The notes: a model not told the origin generated them from the letters alone. DNA of 64,000 nt from Oleidesulfovibrio sp047973035 (GCF_047973035.1 NZ_JBKEBF010000008.1:62001-126000); one strand, 5' to 3'; counted from the first letter of the stretch, positions 34,786-44,143 are shown. Numbers and translations: made by a program.

Positions 34786-35832
34786 ATGTCCAAGGAACGT
34801 TTGGTTGTTGCAGTGGTCGGCGCTACGGGTGCAGTAGGCCGCGAAATGCTGAAAACGCTGGAAGAGCGTGAATTTCCCGCTTACGAAGTGCGTGCTCTGG
34901 CTTCGGCTCGCAGTGCCGGTACTACCGTACCCTTTAAAGGGGGCGAGCTTACCGTGCAGGAGCTGACAGAAGACTCCTTCGGTGATGTTGATATCGCCCT
35001 GTTCTCCGCAGGTGGCGGTACTTCTGCCAAGTTCGCTCCGCACGCGGTCAAGGCCGGTTGCGTTGTGGTGGACAACTCCAGCCAGTGGCGTATGGACGAG
35101 CGCTGTCCGCTGGTGGTGCCTGAAGTGAACCCCGATGACCTGAAATGGCACAATGGCATCATTGCCAACCCCAACTGCTCCACCATCCAGATGGTAGTGG
35201 CGCTGAAGCCTCTGCATGATGCGGCAACAATCCGCCGCGTTGTTGTTTCCACATATCAGGCAGTTTCCGGCACAGGCCAGAAGGCCATTGACGAACTGGA
35301 AACTCAGGTTCGCCAGATGTTCAACCTGCAGGAACCGGAAGCCAAGGTGTACCCTCACCGCATTGCGTTCAACTGTCTGCCGCACATCGATGTTTTTCTT
35401 GAAGACGGCTACACCAAGGAAGAGCGCAAGATGATCGAAGAAACCGTGAAAATCATGGGTGACGCTTCGATCAAGGTAACCGCGACAACGGTTCGCGTAC
35501 CTGTATTTTACGGCCATTCCGAGTCACTGAACGTTGAAACCGAGAAAAAACTGACTGCCGCTCAGGCGCGCGCTGTTCTTTCTCAGGCTCCCGGCGTGAC
35601 CGTGCTGGATAACCCCGAAGAGAAAATTTATCCCATGGCCATTGATGCAGCAGGCGAAGATGATACCTTTGTAGGCCGTATCCGCGAAGACCATACCATT
35701 GAGAATGGTCTTAATATGTGGGTGGTTGCGGATAACCTGCGCAAGGGTGCAGCCCTGAACGCCGTTCAGGTTGCCGAAGAACTGATTGACCGTTCGCTGC
35801 TTGATATCGGCGACCCTGACAAGTTCCTGTAA
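34786..35832 (+). CDS. asd: Aspartate-semialdehyde dehydrogenase
   Basis: 348 residues. N-terminal NADP loop VVGATGAVGREML, active-site Cys in ANPNCSTIQM, and the STYQAVSGTGQKAIDEL substrate loop followed by HIAFN-like AFNCLPHIDVF. It reduces aspartyl phosphate to aspartate semialdehyde for lysine/diaminopimelate, threonine and methionine. ATG 34786 follows TAAGGAG; it is preceded by an in-frame TTG that I discount. An aminotransferase gene follows after 17 bases. Confidence 0.97.
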   Translation: MSKERLVVAVVGATGAVGREMLKTLEEREFPAYEVRALASARSAGTTVPFKGGELTVQELTEDSFGDVDIALFSAGGGTSAKFAPHAVKAGCVVVDNSSQWRMDERCPLVVPEVNPDDLKWHNGIIANPNCSTIQMVVALKPLHDAATIRRVVVSTYQAVSGTGQKAIDELETQVRQMFNLQEPEAKVYPHRIAFNCLPHIDVFLEDGYTKEERKMIEETVKIMGDASIKVTATTVRVPVFYGHSESLNVETEKKLTAAQARAVLSQAPGVTVLDNPEEKIYPMAIDAAGEDDTFVGRIREDHTIENGLNMWVVADNLRKGAALNAVQVAEELIDRSLLDIGDPDKFL

Positions 35833-35849
35833 TATCCGGAGCAAATACG

Positions 35850-36791
35850 TTGATACCCGTTCTTGATACTGATGCATGGGTAGAAAAGCTGCTGTCCACT
35901 CGCCGTAGCGCAGAGGGCAAGATTCTTGCTTTTTATGAACACCGTATGGGAGCAATCTGCCGCGACCCACGCCTGTTGCTTATGCCTGCGGATGACCATC
36001 TGGCCCATCGCGGCGATGGCGTGTTTGAAAGCATGAAGTACGAAGGCCGCAGGCTGTACCAGCTGGATGCGCATCTTGAGCGTATCGAGCGTTCTGCACG
36101 TGGGATTCATCTGACTTCGCCGTGCACCAGAGAAGTTATGCGCAACATTGTGCTGGAAGTTGCCCGTGCCGCTGATGTGGATAACGGCTGCATCCGTATT
36201 CTTCTGGGGCGCGGGCCCGGTGGTTTCGGCATTGATCCGGCGGAATGCCCTGTGCCCAGCTTGTACGTGGTGGCATACAGTTTAAGCCCCAAGCCGGACG
36301 CATGGTACGACAAGGGCGTGACCGCGTTCCGTACGTCTATTCCGGCAAAGCAGGGCTACCTTGCTACCATCAAGAACGCCAACTATATTCCTAACGTGCT
36401 TATGAAGCTTGAAGCGCGTGAGCGCGGCTGCGATATACCCGTCAGCTTTGATGCAGACGACCATATCGCCGAAGGTCCGACAGAAAACCTGTGCCTTGTG
36501 GATTCTGCGGGTACACTGGTAGTGCCGGAGTTTACCAACGCGCTTTCCGGAACCACGATCATGCGTGTGATTGACATGATTAAAGGCGAAATGCCTGTTG
36601 CGTTCCGTCAGGTACGTGAGGACGAGCTGTACACTGCCGCTGAAGTCATGGTGCTGGGCACCACCACGGAGTGCGTAAGTGTGGTTGCCTTTGAAGGGCA
36701 GCCCCTAGGTGGCGGTAAACCGGGCCCTGTGGCGCGCAAATTCCGTAATTTGCTGCGCAAGGATCTGGTGGAAAACGGGGTGCGGTTCTAG
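35850..36791 (+). CDS. Class IV PLP aminotransferase (branched-chain aminotransferase-like)
   Basis: 313 residues. Fold type IV: GDGVFESMKYEGRRLYQLDAHLERI, RILLGRGPGGFG, PLP Lys in LATIKNANYIPNVLMKLEA, then IAEGPTENLCLVD and LSGTTIMRVID. It could be a branched-chain amino-acid aminotransferase, a D-amino-acid aminotransferase or aminodeoxychorismate lyase; the long N-terminus argues against the lyase. The start is a TTG at 35850, 7 bases after CCGGAGC. It follows asd closely, consistent with amino-acid synthesis. Confidence 0.82.
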   Translation: MIPVLDTDAWVEKLLSTRRSAEGKILAFYEHRMGAICRDPRLLLMPADDHLAHRGDGVFESMKYEGRRLYQLDAHLERIERSARGIHLTSPCTREVMRNIVLEVARAADVDNGCIRILLGRGPGGFGIDPAECPVPSLYVVAYSLSPKPDAWYDKGVTAFRTSIPAKQGYLATIKNANYIPNVLMKLEARERGCDIPVSFDADDHIAEGPTENLCLVDSAGTLVVPEFTNALSGTTIMRVIDMIKGEMPVAFRQVREDELYTAAEVMVLGTTTECVSVVAFEGQPLGGGKPGPVARKFRNLLRKDLVENGVRF

Positions 36792-36836
36792 CCCTGCACC
36801 ACGGTTGCGGAACCTGTTCCGTGCAATACAAACAAA

Positions 36837-36869
36837 AGGGCCGCGTCGAACCCCGGCGCGGCCCTGTTT
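36837..36869 (+). terminator. Terminator after the class IV aminotransferase gene
   Basis: 9-bp arms AGGGCCGCG and CGCGGCCCT with an 11-base loop and a short T-rich tail (GTTTACT). Confidence 0.75.
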
Positions 36870-36913
36870 ACTCTTTCGATACAGGCAACGATGCCGTATC
36901 GGTTGCAATTGAT

Positions 36914-37981
36914 ATGCATATAATTTTGCTTGATCTCGGGTGCGAACTGCGCGGCGGCCAACGACAGGTCTTTTATCTTGCCCGCAGCCTTGCCCGGCAC
37001 TCTGAATTCTCCTGTGTTATAGCGGCGCCGCATAATGCCCCGCTGCTTGCGCTTGCGCAGGAGGCCGGGTTGCCGGTGCTGCCTTTGGGCGGCAGAAGGG
37101 CCTGGGACGTGCGTACGCTGTTTTCCTTGATGCGTTATATGCGCGGCAAGCAGTGCATCCTGCACACAAACGATGCTCACAGTGCCGGACTGGGGGCATG
37201 GCTGCATAAGCGCGGCGGTGGCTCCACTCGCCTTTTGCATACGCGGCGGGTGTCTTATCCCCTGCGCAAAGGATGGCGTGGCCGCAAATACCTGATGGCT
37301 GACGCCGTGGTAGGAGTCAGCGCCGAGATTGCGCAGGTCATGTGCGATTCCGGCATGCCTGCGGACAAGGTGTACGTGATACACTCCGGCATCGATGCTT
37401 CCATGTATCCCCGAAAACACAATCGTGACGATGGCCGGCTTGTCATCGGTATGGTGGGGGCACTTACCCGTCAGAAAGGACACGAGGTTTTCATCCGAGC
37501 GCTGGGCGAACTGGAACGTGATCCTTCGGGAACTCTGCCGCCGTGGGAAGCCCGTATCATCGGCGGCGGGCCGCTTTTCGATTCGCTGCTGGAGCTGGCC
37601 GAACAGGAAGGCGTCTCCGGTAGGATAGCCTGTCTTGGCTGGCAGGACAGCAAAGACATGATGCCCGATTTTGATATTCTGGCGGTCCCTTCTGTGGATG
37701 GCGAAGGGTCAAGTGCGGTAATCAAGGAAGGCTGGGCTGTTGGTCTGCCTGTGATTACTTCCGACCTGCCTTCCAATCTTGAGCTTGTGACGCATGAGCA
37801 TAACGGACTTACTTTTCCTAACGGAGATCATGCCGCACTGGCAGCTGCCTTGCGGCGCGTAGCCACAGATGCCGGTCTGCGCTCCGTTCTGGTGAGCGGC
37901 GGTACACAGTCGCTGAATGATTTTACTGATGAACGCATGGCGGACGCATATGTCCGGTTGTATGAAAGCCTTATGGGCTAG
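36914..37981 (+). CDS. Glycosyltransferase family 4
   Basis: 355 residues. The N-domain ends with a donor-free pocket (HIILLDLGCELRGGQRQVFYLARSL); the C-domain has VIGMVGALTRQKGHEVFIRAL, ARIIGGGP, and VPSVDGEGSSAVIKEGWAVGLPVITSD with the E-x7-E retaining-GT signature. It transfers sugar from a nucleotide-sugar to a lipid or polysaccharide acceptor at the cytoplasmic face. ATG 36914 is set by homology, with no clear ribosome site. Monocistronic. Confidence 0.88.
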   Translation: MHIILLDLGCELRGGQRQVFYLARSLARHSEFSCVIAAPHNAPLLALAQEAGLPVLPLGGRRAWDVRTLFSLMRYMRGKQCILHTNDAHSAGLGAWLHKRGGGSTRLLHTRRVSYPLRKGWRGRKYLMADAVVGVSAEIAQVMCDSGMPADKVYVIHSGIDASMYPRKHNRDDGRLVIGMVGALTRQKGHEVFIRALGELERDPSGTLPPWEARIIGGGPLFDSLLELAEQEGVSGRIACLGWQDSKDMMPDFDILAVPSVDGEGSSAVIKEGWAVGLPVITSDLPSNLELVTHEHNGLTFPNGDHAALAAALRRVATDAGLRSVLVSGGTQSLNDFTDERMADAYVRLYESLMG

Positions 37982-38011
37982 CATTGTCCGCTGAATCTGC
38001 ACAAGAACGCA

Positions 38012-38048
38012 AATAAGCCGGTACAGTTGCTGTACCGGCTTATTTTTA
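38012..38048. terminator. Bidirectional terminator
   Basis: Perfect 14-bp arms AATAAGCCGGTACA and TGTACCGGCTTATT with a 5-base loop, T-rich on both strands. Serves the convergent GT4 and hybrid kinase genes. Confidence 0.9.
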
Positions 38049-38062
38049 TAGTTGTGGCAGGG

Positions 38063-40471
38063 TTATTGTCTGGGCTGCAGAATCCGGAACAGTTCACGCT
38101 GCAATTCTTCAGCATCAATCGGTTTGGATAGGTACCCGTCCATTCCTGCTCCGATAAACGTTTCTTTGTCGCCTTTCATTGCATGAGCCGTAAGGGCTAT
38201 GATGGGGATGCCCTGAACACCCTGTATCTTGCCGCTGCGCAGCGCTTTGGTCGTTTCCATTCCGTCCATGTCGGGCATCTGGATATCCATGAGGATGCAA
38301 TCTGGTTTGTGTTCCTGCAGCAGTTCGATAACATGCAGACCGTTTTCCGCCGGTATCACGGAGTGTCCCATTTTCTGCAGAAGGTACGTTGCCGCCATGC
38401 GATTTACTTCTTCATCTTCGGCCAGCAGAATTGTTAACGGAGGAAGCTCAGGCAGGGGCGCTTCCTGTTCCGTAATTACGGAATCTTCGCCGGAACGCGC
38501 TTTGCTCAGCAGCAGCGAGCAGCAGATGGTTGTGCCTTGGTTTGGCGTACTTTCCACGCTGATATTGCCGCCCATCATGGTCACCAGAGAACGTACAATC
38601 CCGAGCCCCAGACCGGTACCTTGATAACGGCGTCTGTAGCTGCCGTCGATCTGGAAAAAAGGATCAAAAATACGGGGAACCATATCAGGAGCCATGCCGA
38701 TGCCTGTGTCTTCAACGCTTATCAGCAAGCGTACGGCTTCATCCGTAGGCGGAGTAAGCATCAGAACGTCCACGCGTACGTAACCGTGGCGGGTGAATTT
38801 CACCGCATTGCCGATAAGGTTGAACAGAATCTGGCGGATGCGTGATTCATCCCCTATCAGAACATCAGGCACTGCCCCGTCTACGTTTTCTGTAAGCTGA
38901 ATGCCTTTCTGACGGGATTCGCCGCTGACGTTGTCCAGAACGGACTGGACTGTTTCGCGGATGCGGAAGGGGGCTGTTTCAAGCCCTGATGCGCCGGCGT
39001 CTATGGTGGAGAAGTCAAGAATGTCGTTGATAATGCTCAGCAGCTTACGGCCGGAATCCAGTGCCGTATTGGTGATGCGTTGCTGTTTTTCTCCGGTTAC
39101 CTCGTTGCTTAAAATCTGGAGCATGCCTAGCACGCCGTTAAGCGGGGTGCGGATTTCGTGGCTCATGGTGGCAAGAAAAGCACTTTTTGCTCTGGCGGCA
39201 GCCTCTGCCGCAATCTGTGCTTTTTTCAGCTCGGTTATGTCTGTGTGCGAACCGACAGCAAGAAGCGGCGTGCCGTTTTCTTCGAACTCCATAATTCTGC
39301 CGCGGGAAAGCAGCCATATCGCATCATCATCAAGGCTGTTCAGCTTGAATTCATGCTGCAGGTTGTCTCCTCCATTGCGGAAGAATTCCCGGACAAAACT
39401 TTTGATGCCTTCCAGCTCTTCTTTCGGGGCAGGCAGGCATGTACATTCCTGCATGGCCTGAAACGGGTCAGGAGTATCCATTTTGCCGCAGGTGATGTTG
39501 TCGTTGGGAATATCGTAGGCCCAGATGATGTCACTGGTGGCGCGCAGCACCATTTCAAAACGATGCTCACTACGCCTGAGGGCTTCTTCGGCTTCTTTCT
39601 GGCGGGTGATGTCTCTTCCTGTGCCTACCGTGCCGATGAGCACGCCGTTCTGGTCGTATAGAGGAGACTTCTGAACTTCCAGCGCAAGGTATTTGTTCTT
39701 CACCAGCCCGTCTTCCACAAACCTACCCGGTTTGCGTGATTGCAGCACAATGTCGTCACTGTTCAGGCACAGCTCGCCGAAGGTGTGTTGCCAGCCAAGC
39801 GCACGCTGTCGTTTGGCAAAATAAATATCGTTACGCCCCAGAGGGTCTATTTCATCACAGCACAGTAGATTTTCACAGATGGCTTTGTTGGCAAAAAGGT
39901 AGCGGCCTTTGGTGTCTTTTGCCCACAACATGTCAATCATGTTGTCGGCCATGGCCCGGGTAAGGTTGATTGAGCCGTCCGGTGAAGCTGTTCCTTCCGG
40001 AAGAATCATGAAGCGCCACGAGTCCTTGCATTTCGGGTGCGTTTCTGAAGGTGGCTCAGGCAGCGGAATGGCCATGACAGGCATCGTGGTACCGTCTACC
40101 TTGCGCAGCTGCAACGGCACACTGACCAGCACAGGGTTGTTGTCCGTACAAAGCAGCGACAGCTGCCATGGCGTTGAGGAAAAAAGAGACTCCGGATTGT
40201 CGGGCGGCTTTGAGTAACCGGCAAGGTCCAGCAACGCTTCACTTACCGAGGTGACACAGAGGTTGTGTACGCTCAGCGGGCTTTGCCCTGCGTTGTGTCC
40301 GGGTTCTGATGCACAACCACCATTGACCAGCGACAGCTGGATAATGGGCAAGCCGACAAGTGTAAGGCCTTCGGCGGACTTTCCCTGACGTTGTGCAGCG
40401 TGACGCAAAGTTCGGTTGTCTTCTTCAAGACGGCGAAGAGCTTCAAGTAGAGCTTGTACAGCGTAAGTCAT
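38063..40471 (-). CDS. PAS-PAS hybrid histidine kinase with receiver
   Basis: 802 residues, soluble. An N-terminal region of about 180 residues with no assigned domain is followed by PAS (about 185-300, ending GTGRDITRQKEAEEALRRSE) and PAS/PAC (about 305-425, ending GSHTDITELKKAQ). HisKA follows (SHEIRTPLNGVLGM), then HATPase (NLIGNAVKF, DTGIGMAPD, GTGLGLGI) and a C-terminal receiver (ILLAEDEEVN, phospho-Asp in CILMDIQMPDMDG, Lys in LSKP). No HPt domain is visible, so the phosphorelay partner is elsewhere. It diverges from the liv operon; a link is possible but unproven. Confidence 0.93.
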   Translation of the reverse strand: MTYAVQALLEALRRLEEDNRTLRHAAQRQGKSAEGLTLVGLPIIQLSLVNGGCASEPGHNAGQSPLSVHNLCVTSVSEALLDLAGYSKPPDNPESLFSSTPWQLSLLCTDNNPVLVSVPLQLRKVDGTTMPVMAIPLPEPPSETHPKCKDSWRFMILPEGTASPDGSINLTRAMADNMIDMLWAKDTKGRYLFANKAICENLLCCDEIDPLGRNDIYFAKRQRALGWQHTFGELCLNSDDIVLQSRKPGRFVEDGLVKNKYLALEVQKSPLYDQNGVLIGTVGTGRDITRQKEAEEALRRSEHRFEMVLRATSDIIWAYDIPNDNITCGKMDTPDPFQAMQECTCLPAPKEELEGIKSFVREFFRNGGDNLQHEFKLNSLDDDAIWLLSRGRIMEFEENGTPLLAVGSHTDITELKKAQIAAEAAARAKSAFLATMSHEIRTPLNGVLGMLQILSNEVTGEKQQRITNTALDSGRKLLSIINDILDFSTIDAGASGLETAPFRIRETVQSVLDNVSGESRQKGIQLTENVDGAVPDVLIGDESRIRQILFNLIGNAVKFTRHGYVRVDVLMLTPPTDEAVRLLISVEDTGIGMAPDMVPRIFDPFFQIDGSYRRRYQGTGLGLGIVRSLVTMMGGNISVESTPNQGTTICCSLLLSKARSGEDSVITEQEAPLPELPPLTILLAEDEEVNRMAATYLLQKMGHSVIPAENGLHVIELLQEHKPDCILMDIQMPDMDGMETTKALRSGKIQGVQGIPIIALTAHAMKGDKETFIGAGMDGYLSKPIDAEELQRELFRILQPRQ

Positions 40472-40648
40472 GCAGGTATCCCGATAGTTACTGGATCGCT
40501 CATCCTCCCCACATCTATTTATGACATTGGTTTAGGTAATACTGCAACCTTCATCGGGTAATAATGGTTGATAAATAAAATCCACGGTGCTTTTTCGCTG
40601 AAAATCGTTTAAAGAAGCATAAAGGTGCGGCGTAACAGGACTGCCTTT

Positions 40649-40675
40649 TTGACAATTCTGTCTCACCAGTATACT
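40649..40675 (+). promoter_or_regulatory. Sigma70 promoter of the liv operon
   Basis: Perfect -35 TTGACA (40649-40654) and TATACT (40670-40675, five of six) separated by 15-16 bases. Transcription would start near 40682, giving a leader of about 135 bases before livK. Confidence 0.78.
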
Positions 40676-40688
40676 ATCCTCTAGGGAT

Positions 40689-40732
40689 AGCCGTCTCCTG
40701 ATGCGTGAAGGTGGAAGGAGACGCCTGCGGCT
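40689..40732 (+). ncRNA. Structured leader RNA upstream of livK
   Basis: AGCCG (40689-40693) can pair with CGGCT (40728-40732), and CGTCTCC with GGAGACG inside it, leaving a loop with TGATGCGTGAAGGTGGA. It starts a few bases after the promoter. It may be a regulatory element for livK; it does not fit any riboswitch consensus that I know. Could be a simple stability hairpin. Confidence 0.5.
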
Positions 40733-40817
40733 GAAAAGGGTCGGACGTTGAGGAGTTGTGGCATCTGGCCGCTTACGCATGACGCTTGCAAAATGTGCAG
40801 GCAGGAGGTTTCTTTTC

Positions 40818-41942
40818 ATGAGCAGAAAATTGACGGCTTTCGTCCTGAGTGTTCTCGCGACGGTGTTGATGACAGTTCCCGCTATGGCAGGCACGGTGAA
40901 AATCGGCCTGATGTGTCCTCTTACCGGCTCATGGGCCAGTGAGGGGCAGGACATGCGCAACATCGTTATGATGCTGGCTGAGCAGGTGAATAAAAACGGC
41001 GGCATCAACGGCGATATGGTTGAAATTGTCGTAGAGGACGACGCAGGCGATCCCAAAACTGCGGCACTTGCTGCACAGCGTCTTTCCACCATGGGCGTAG
41101 CTGCCGTTATCGGCACTTACGGCTCTGCCATTACCGAAGCCTCGCAGGCTATTTACGATGAAATGGAAATTGTTCAGGTGGCTACCGGTTCCACCGCTAT
41201 CCGCCTGACAGAAAAAGGCCTGCCTCTCTTTTTCCGTACCTGCCCGCGTGACGACGAGCAGGGACGCGTAGCTGCCGCTGTTCTTAAAGAAAAGGGCTTT
41301 AAAAAGCTGGCTATTCTGCACGACAACACCTCGTACGCCAAAGGCCTTGCGGAAGAAACGCTGGCACTGGTGAAAAAAGACGGGACCGAGGTTGTTTTCT
41401 ACGACGCTCTTACTCCTAACGAGCGTGACTATTCCGCCATCCTGACCAAGCTTAAGGCCGCAGGCCCTGACGCTATTTTCTTTACCGGCTACTACCCCGA
41501 AGCAGGTATGCTGCTTCGCCAGAAGCAAGAAATGAAATGGGACGTGCCCATGATGGGCGGCGATGCCACGAACAACCTTGATCTGGTAAAGATTGCCGGT
41601 AAGTCTGCAGCAGGCTACCTGTTCATCAGCCCGCCCACACTGCAGGATCTTCCCAATAAGGAAGCAAAAGATTTTGCCTCTTCTTATGAAGCAAAGTACG
41701 GCTCCATGCCTGCTTCCGTCTGGTCTGTTCTGGCAGGCGATGCCTTTACCGTGCTGGCCAAAGCAGTGGAAGGCACCAAGTCTACCGATCCTGAAAAAAT
41801 TGCGGAATACCTGAAGACTCAGCTGAAAGACTACCCCGGCCTGACCGGAACGCTGTCTTTCAACGAAAAGGGTGACCGTGTGGGCGACCTGTACCGCCTG
41901 TACCGCGTGGATGAAGACGGCAAGTTTGTATTGCAGCCTTAG
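40818..41942 (+). CDS. livK: Branched-chain amino-acid ABC transporter, periplasmic binding protein
   Basis: 374 residues. A classic signal peptide (SRKLTAFVLSVLATVLMTVPAMA, cut before GTVKIGLMCP) is followed by a Leu/Ile/Val-binding-type periplasmic domain: GLMCPLTGSWASEGQDM, VVEDDAGDPKTA, VIGTYGSAITEASQAIYDE, AILHDNTSYAKGLAEETL. It binds branched-chain or related amino acids and delivers them to LivHM. ATG 40818 follows AGGAGG. It is the first gene of livKHMGF and is followed by a hairpin, which probably lets it be made in excess. Confidence 0.95.
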   Translation: MSRKLTAFVLSVLATVLMTVPAMAGTVKIGLMCPLTGSWASEGQDMRNIVMMLAEQVNKNGGINGDMVEIVVEDDAGDPKTAALAAQRLSTMGVAAVIGTYGSAITEASQAIYDEMEIVQVATGSTAIRLTEKGLPLFFRTCPRDDEQGRVAAAVLKEKGFKKLAILHDNTSYAKGLAEETLALVKKDGTEVVFYDALTPNERDYSAILTKLKAAGPDAIFFTGYYPEAGMLLRQKQEMKWDVPMMGGDATNNLDLVKIAGKSAAGYLFISPPTLQDLPNKEAKDFASSYEAKYGSMPASVWSVLAGDAFTVLAKAVEGTKSTDPEKIAEYLKTQLKDYPGLTGTLSFNEKGDRVGDLYRLYRVDEDGKFVLQP

Positions 41943-41969
41943 CCCGCGCCCCCTTATTATGAATTGAAC

Positions 41970-42000
41970 GGACGGGGGGTTATATGCTCCCCGTCCTGTT
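41970..42000 (+). terminator. Attenuating hairpin after livK
   Basis: 8-bp arms GGACGGGG and CCCCGTCC followed by a T-rich stretch (TGTTTGTATA). A partial terminator between binding-protein and permease genes fits the higher need for LivK. Confidence 0.75.
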
Positions 42001-42173
42001 TGTATACTTTACTGCCGCAGCCTTTTGCGCTGTATACCCACCGCAGTGCAGGTTCTGCGCAGAGTATGCTCCTGACGGGGATTAAGGTCGGGCCGCGTGC
42101 GAAAGGGCCTTAATATTTCGGCATATTTCTTTTTTTGCCGTATAACTGATCGTTTTTTCCTAAGCTGAAGGGG

Positions 42174-42250
42174 GCACGGCAGTACGCCGTGCATGCAAGA
42201 GGATATGCCGCAGGGGGTGCGGCTGCTCCTTCACGTCGGCTTTGCAGCCG
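42174..42250 (+). repeat. Three consecutive hairpins before livH
   Basis: GCACGGC-agtac-GCCGTGC (42174-42192), GCCGCA-ggggg-TGCGGC (42207-42223) and CGGCT-ttgc-AGCCG (42237-42250) stand in a row, ending 22 bases before the livH ATG. None has a T-run. They form a structured region in front of livH that could block RNA decay or regulate translation. Confidence 0.7.
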
Positions 42251-42272
42251 GCAAGACACAAGGTTGAATTTC

Positions 42273-43178
42273 ATGGAAGAGTTTTTCCAACAATTGACCA
42301 ACGGCTTGGCCGTGGGTGGCATCTATGCACTGATAGCCCTTGGCTATACCATGGTGTACGGCGTGCTGAAGCTGATTAACTTTGCGCACGGTGATCTGTT
42401 TACCATCGGAGCCTATCTGGGGTTGACCCTGCTCACATCATTTGGCCTTACCGGACATCTGGGGGCTGTAGCGGGAGTGCTGGTGCTGGCCATTATGGTG
42501 CAGGTATTGGTTGCGCTGATAGGGTATATGCTGGAGCGGGTCGCGTATCGACCTTTGCGGCAGTCTCCCAGACTTTCGGCGGTTGTGTCTGCGCTGGGTG
42601 CCTCAATCTTTTTTCAGAACGCTGTCATGCTGGTGTACGGTGCCCGTTTTCAGGTGTATCCGCACGATATTCTGCCCACCACGGCGATCAACCTGTTCGG
42701 GCTTGATGTGCCGCTGGTACGTATTTTGATGTTCCTTACCTCTGTGGTGCTTATGCTGGGGCTGTACTTCTTTATTCAGAAGACAAAAACAGGCACGGCT
42801 ATCCGCGCAGCTGCCATTGATCAGGGCGCGGCAAAGCTGATGGGCATCAACGTAAACAAAGTTATTTCTCTGGTCTTTCTTATCGGCCCTGCGCTCGGCG
42901 GTGCTGCCGGTCTGATGGTCGGCCTGTACTACGGACAGATTAACTTTACCATGGGCTGGGTTTACGGCCTGAAGGCCTTTACGGCTGCCATTCTGGGTGG
43001 CATTGGCAACATTCCGGGCGCTATGGTGGGCGGTTTGCTGCTGGGCGTGATTGAAGCACTGGGTGCCGCGTATATTTCCATCGCGTGGAAAGACGCCATT
43101 GCTTTCTTCGTGCTTATCCTGATTCTTATCATCCGCCCCACGGGTCTTCTGGGCGAAAGGGTGGCTGACAAGATATGA
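42273..43178 (+). CDS. livH: Branched-chain amino-acid ABC transporter permease LivH
   Basis: 301 residues with about eight membrane helices. LivH motifs: GLAVGGIYALIALGYTMVYGVLKLINFAHGD at the N-terminus, ALGASIFFQNAVMLVYG, RAAAIDQGAAKLMGINVNKV (the cytoplasmic EAA-like loop) and GLKAFTAAILGGIGNIPGAMVGG. Forms the inner-membrane channel with LivM. ATG 42273 follows AAGGTTG. Overlaps livM by four bases. Confidence 0.95.
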   Translation: MEEFFQQLTNGLAVGGIYALIALGYTMVYGVLKLINFAHGDLFTIGAYLGLTLLTSFGLTGHLGAVAGVLVLAIMVQVLVALIGYMLERVAYRPLRQSPRLSAVVSALGASIFFQNAVMLVYGARFQVYPHDILPTTAINLFGLDVPLVRILMFLTSVVLMLGLYFFIQKTKTGTAIRAAAIDQGAAKLMGINVNKVISLVFLIGPALGGAAGLMVGLYYGQINFTMGWVYGLKAFTAAILGGIGNIPGAMVGGLLLGVIEALGAAYISIAWKDAIAFFVLILILIIRPTGLLGERVADKI

Positions 43179-44143
43179 ACAAACGATACATGCTCTATCT
43201 GGTTGTCGCGGCGGCTTTTGCCACCATGCCGGCGTTTATCAATCCGTACTGGACTGATGTGCTCAACAACGTGGGGCTATATGCCATTCTCGGGTTGTCG
43301 CTGAACATCATTCTGGGCTACGCAGGTATGTTTCATATGGGCCATGCGGCGTTTTATGCTGTGGGCGCATATACAACAGCCGTCCTGAACGTCTCCTACG
43401 GTGTTCCCGTGCTGTGGGCCATGCCGCTGGCCGGTGCGCTGGCTGCAATTTTTGCTCTGGTTGTTGCCCGTCCCATCATTCACCTGCGCGGCGACTATCT
43501 GCTTATTGTGACCATCGGCATTGTGGAAATTGTCCGCATTGCGCTGATTAACAACATTTTTGACCTTACAGGCGGCGCTAACGGTATTTTCGGCATTGCC
43601 CGCCCTGAACTGTTCGGGTTCAAAATCCGCAAGCCCATGCATTTCTTCTATCTTATCTGGGGTTTCTGTGCGGTAACTATTCTGCTGTTCCACTGGCTTG
43701 AAAATTCCCGCTTCGGCAGGGCGCTTAACTACATCCGTGAAGATGAAGTGGCGGCAGAAGGCAGCGGCGTGAACACTGCGGCGTATAAACTGGCAGCATT
43801 TGTTCTGGGCGCTTTCTGGGCCGGCATGACGGGTACTATCTTTGCCGCCAAAATGACGATTATTTCTCCGGAATCATTTTCGTTCTGGGAATCTGTCGTC
43901 ATGTTCACCATTGTTATTCTGGGCGGTATGGGGTCTATCCGCGGTGTGTTGCTGGGTGCGTTTCTCATTGTCGGTTTGCCGGAACTTTTCCGCGAACTTG
44001 CCAGTGCTCGTATGCTGGTGTTCGGTGCGGCCATGGTTGCCATGATGATTTTCCGCACACAGGGGCTGCTGCCACCCGCACCCAAAGTATACAATCTGCG
44101 GGGCCTGCTATCCGCTGACCGCGGGCAGGAGGAGCGCGCATGA
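43175..44143 (+). CDS. livM: Branched-chain amino-acid ABC transporter permease LivM
   Basis: 322 residues, multi-span. LivM motifs: GLYAILGLSLNIILGYAGMFHMGHAAFYAVGAYTTAVL, RGDYLLIVTIGIVEIVRI, NYIREDEVAAEGSGVNTAAYKLAAFV and VVMFTIVILGGMGSIRGVLLGA. It pairs with LivH. Start overlaps the livH stop and its stop overlaps the livG start, so the three genes are translationally coupled. Confidence 0.95.
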   Translation: MNKRYMLYLVVAAAFATMPAFINPYWTDVLNNVGLYAILGLSLNIILGYAGMFHMGHAAFYAVGAYTTAVLNVSYGVPVLWAMPLAGALAAIFALVVARPIIHLRGDYLLIVTIGIVEIVRIALINNIFDLTGGANGIFGIARPELFGFKIRKPMHFFYLIWGFCAVTILLFHWLENSRFGRALNYIREDEVAAEGSGVNTAAYKLAAFVLGAFWAGMTGTIFAAKMTIISPESFSFWESVVMFTIVILGGMGSIRGVLLGAFLIVGLPELFRELASARMLVFGAAMVAMMIFRTQGLLPPAPKVYNLRGLLSADRGQEERA

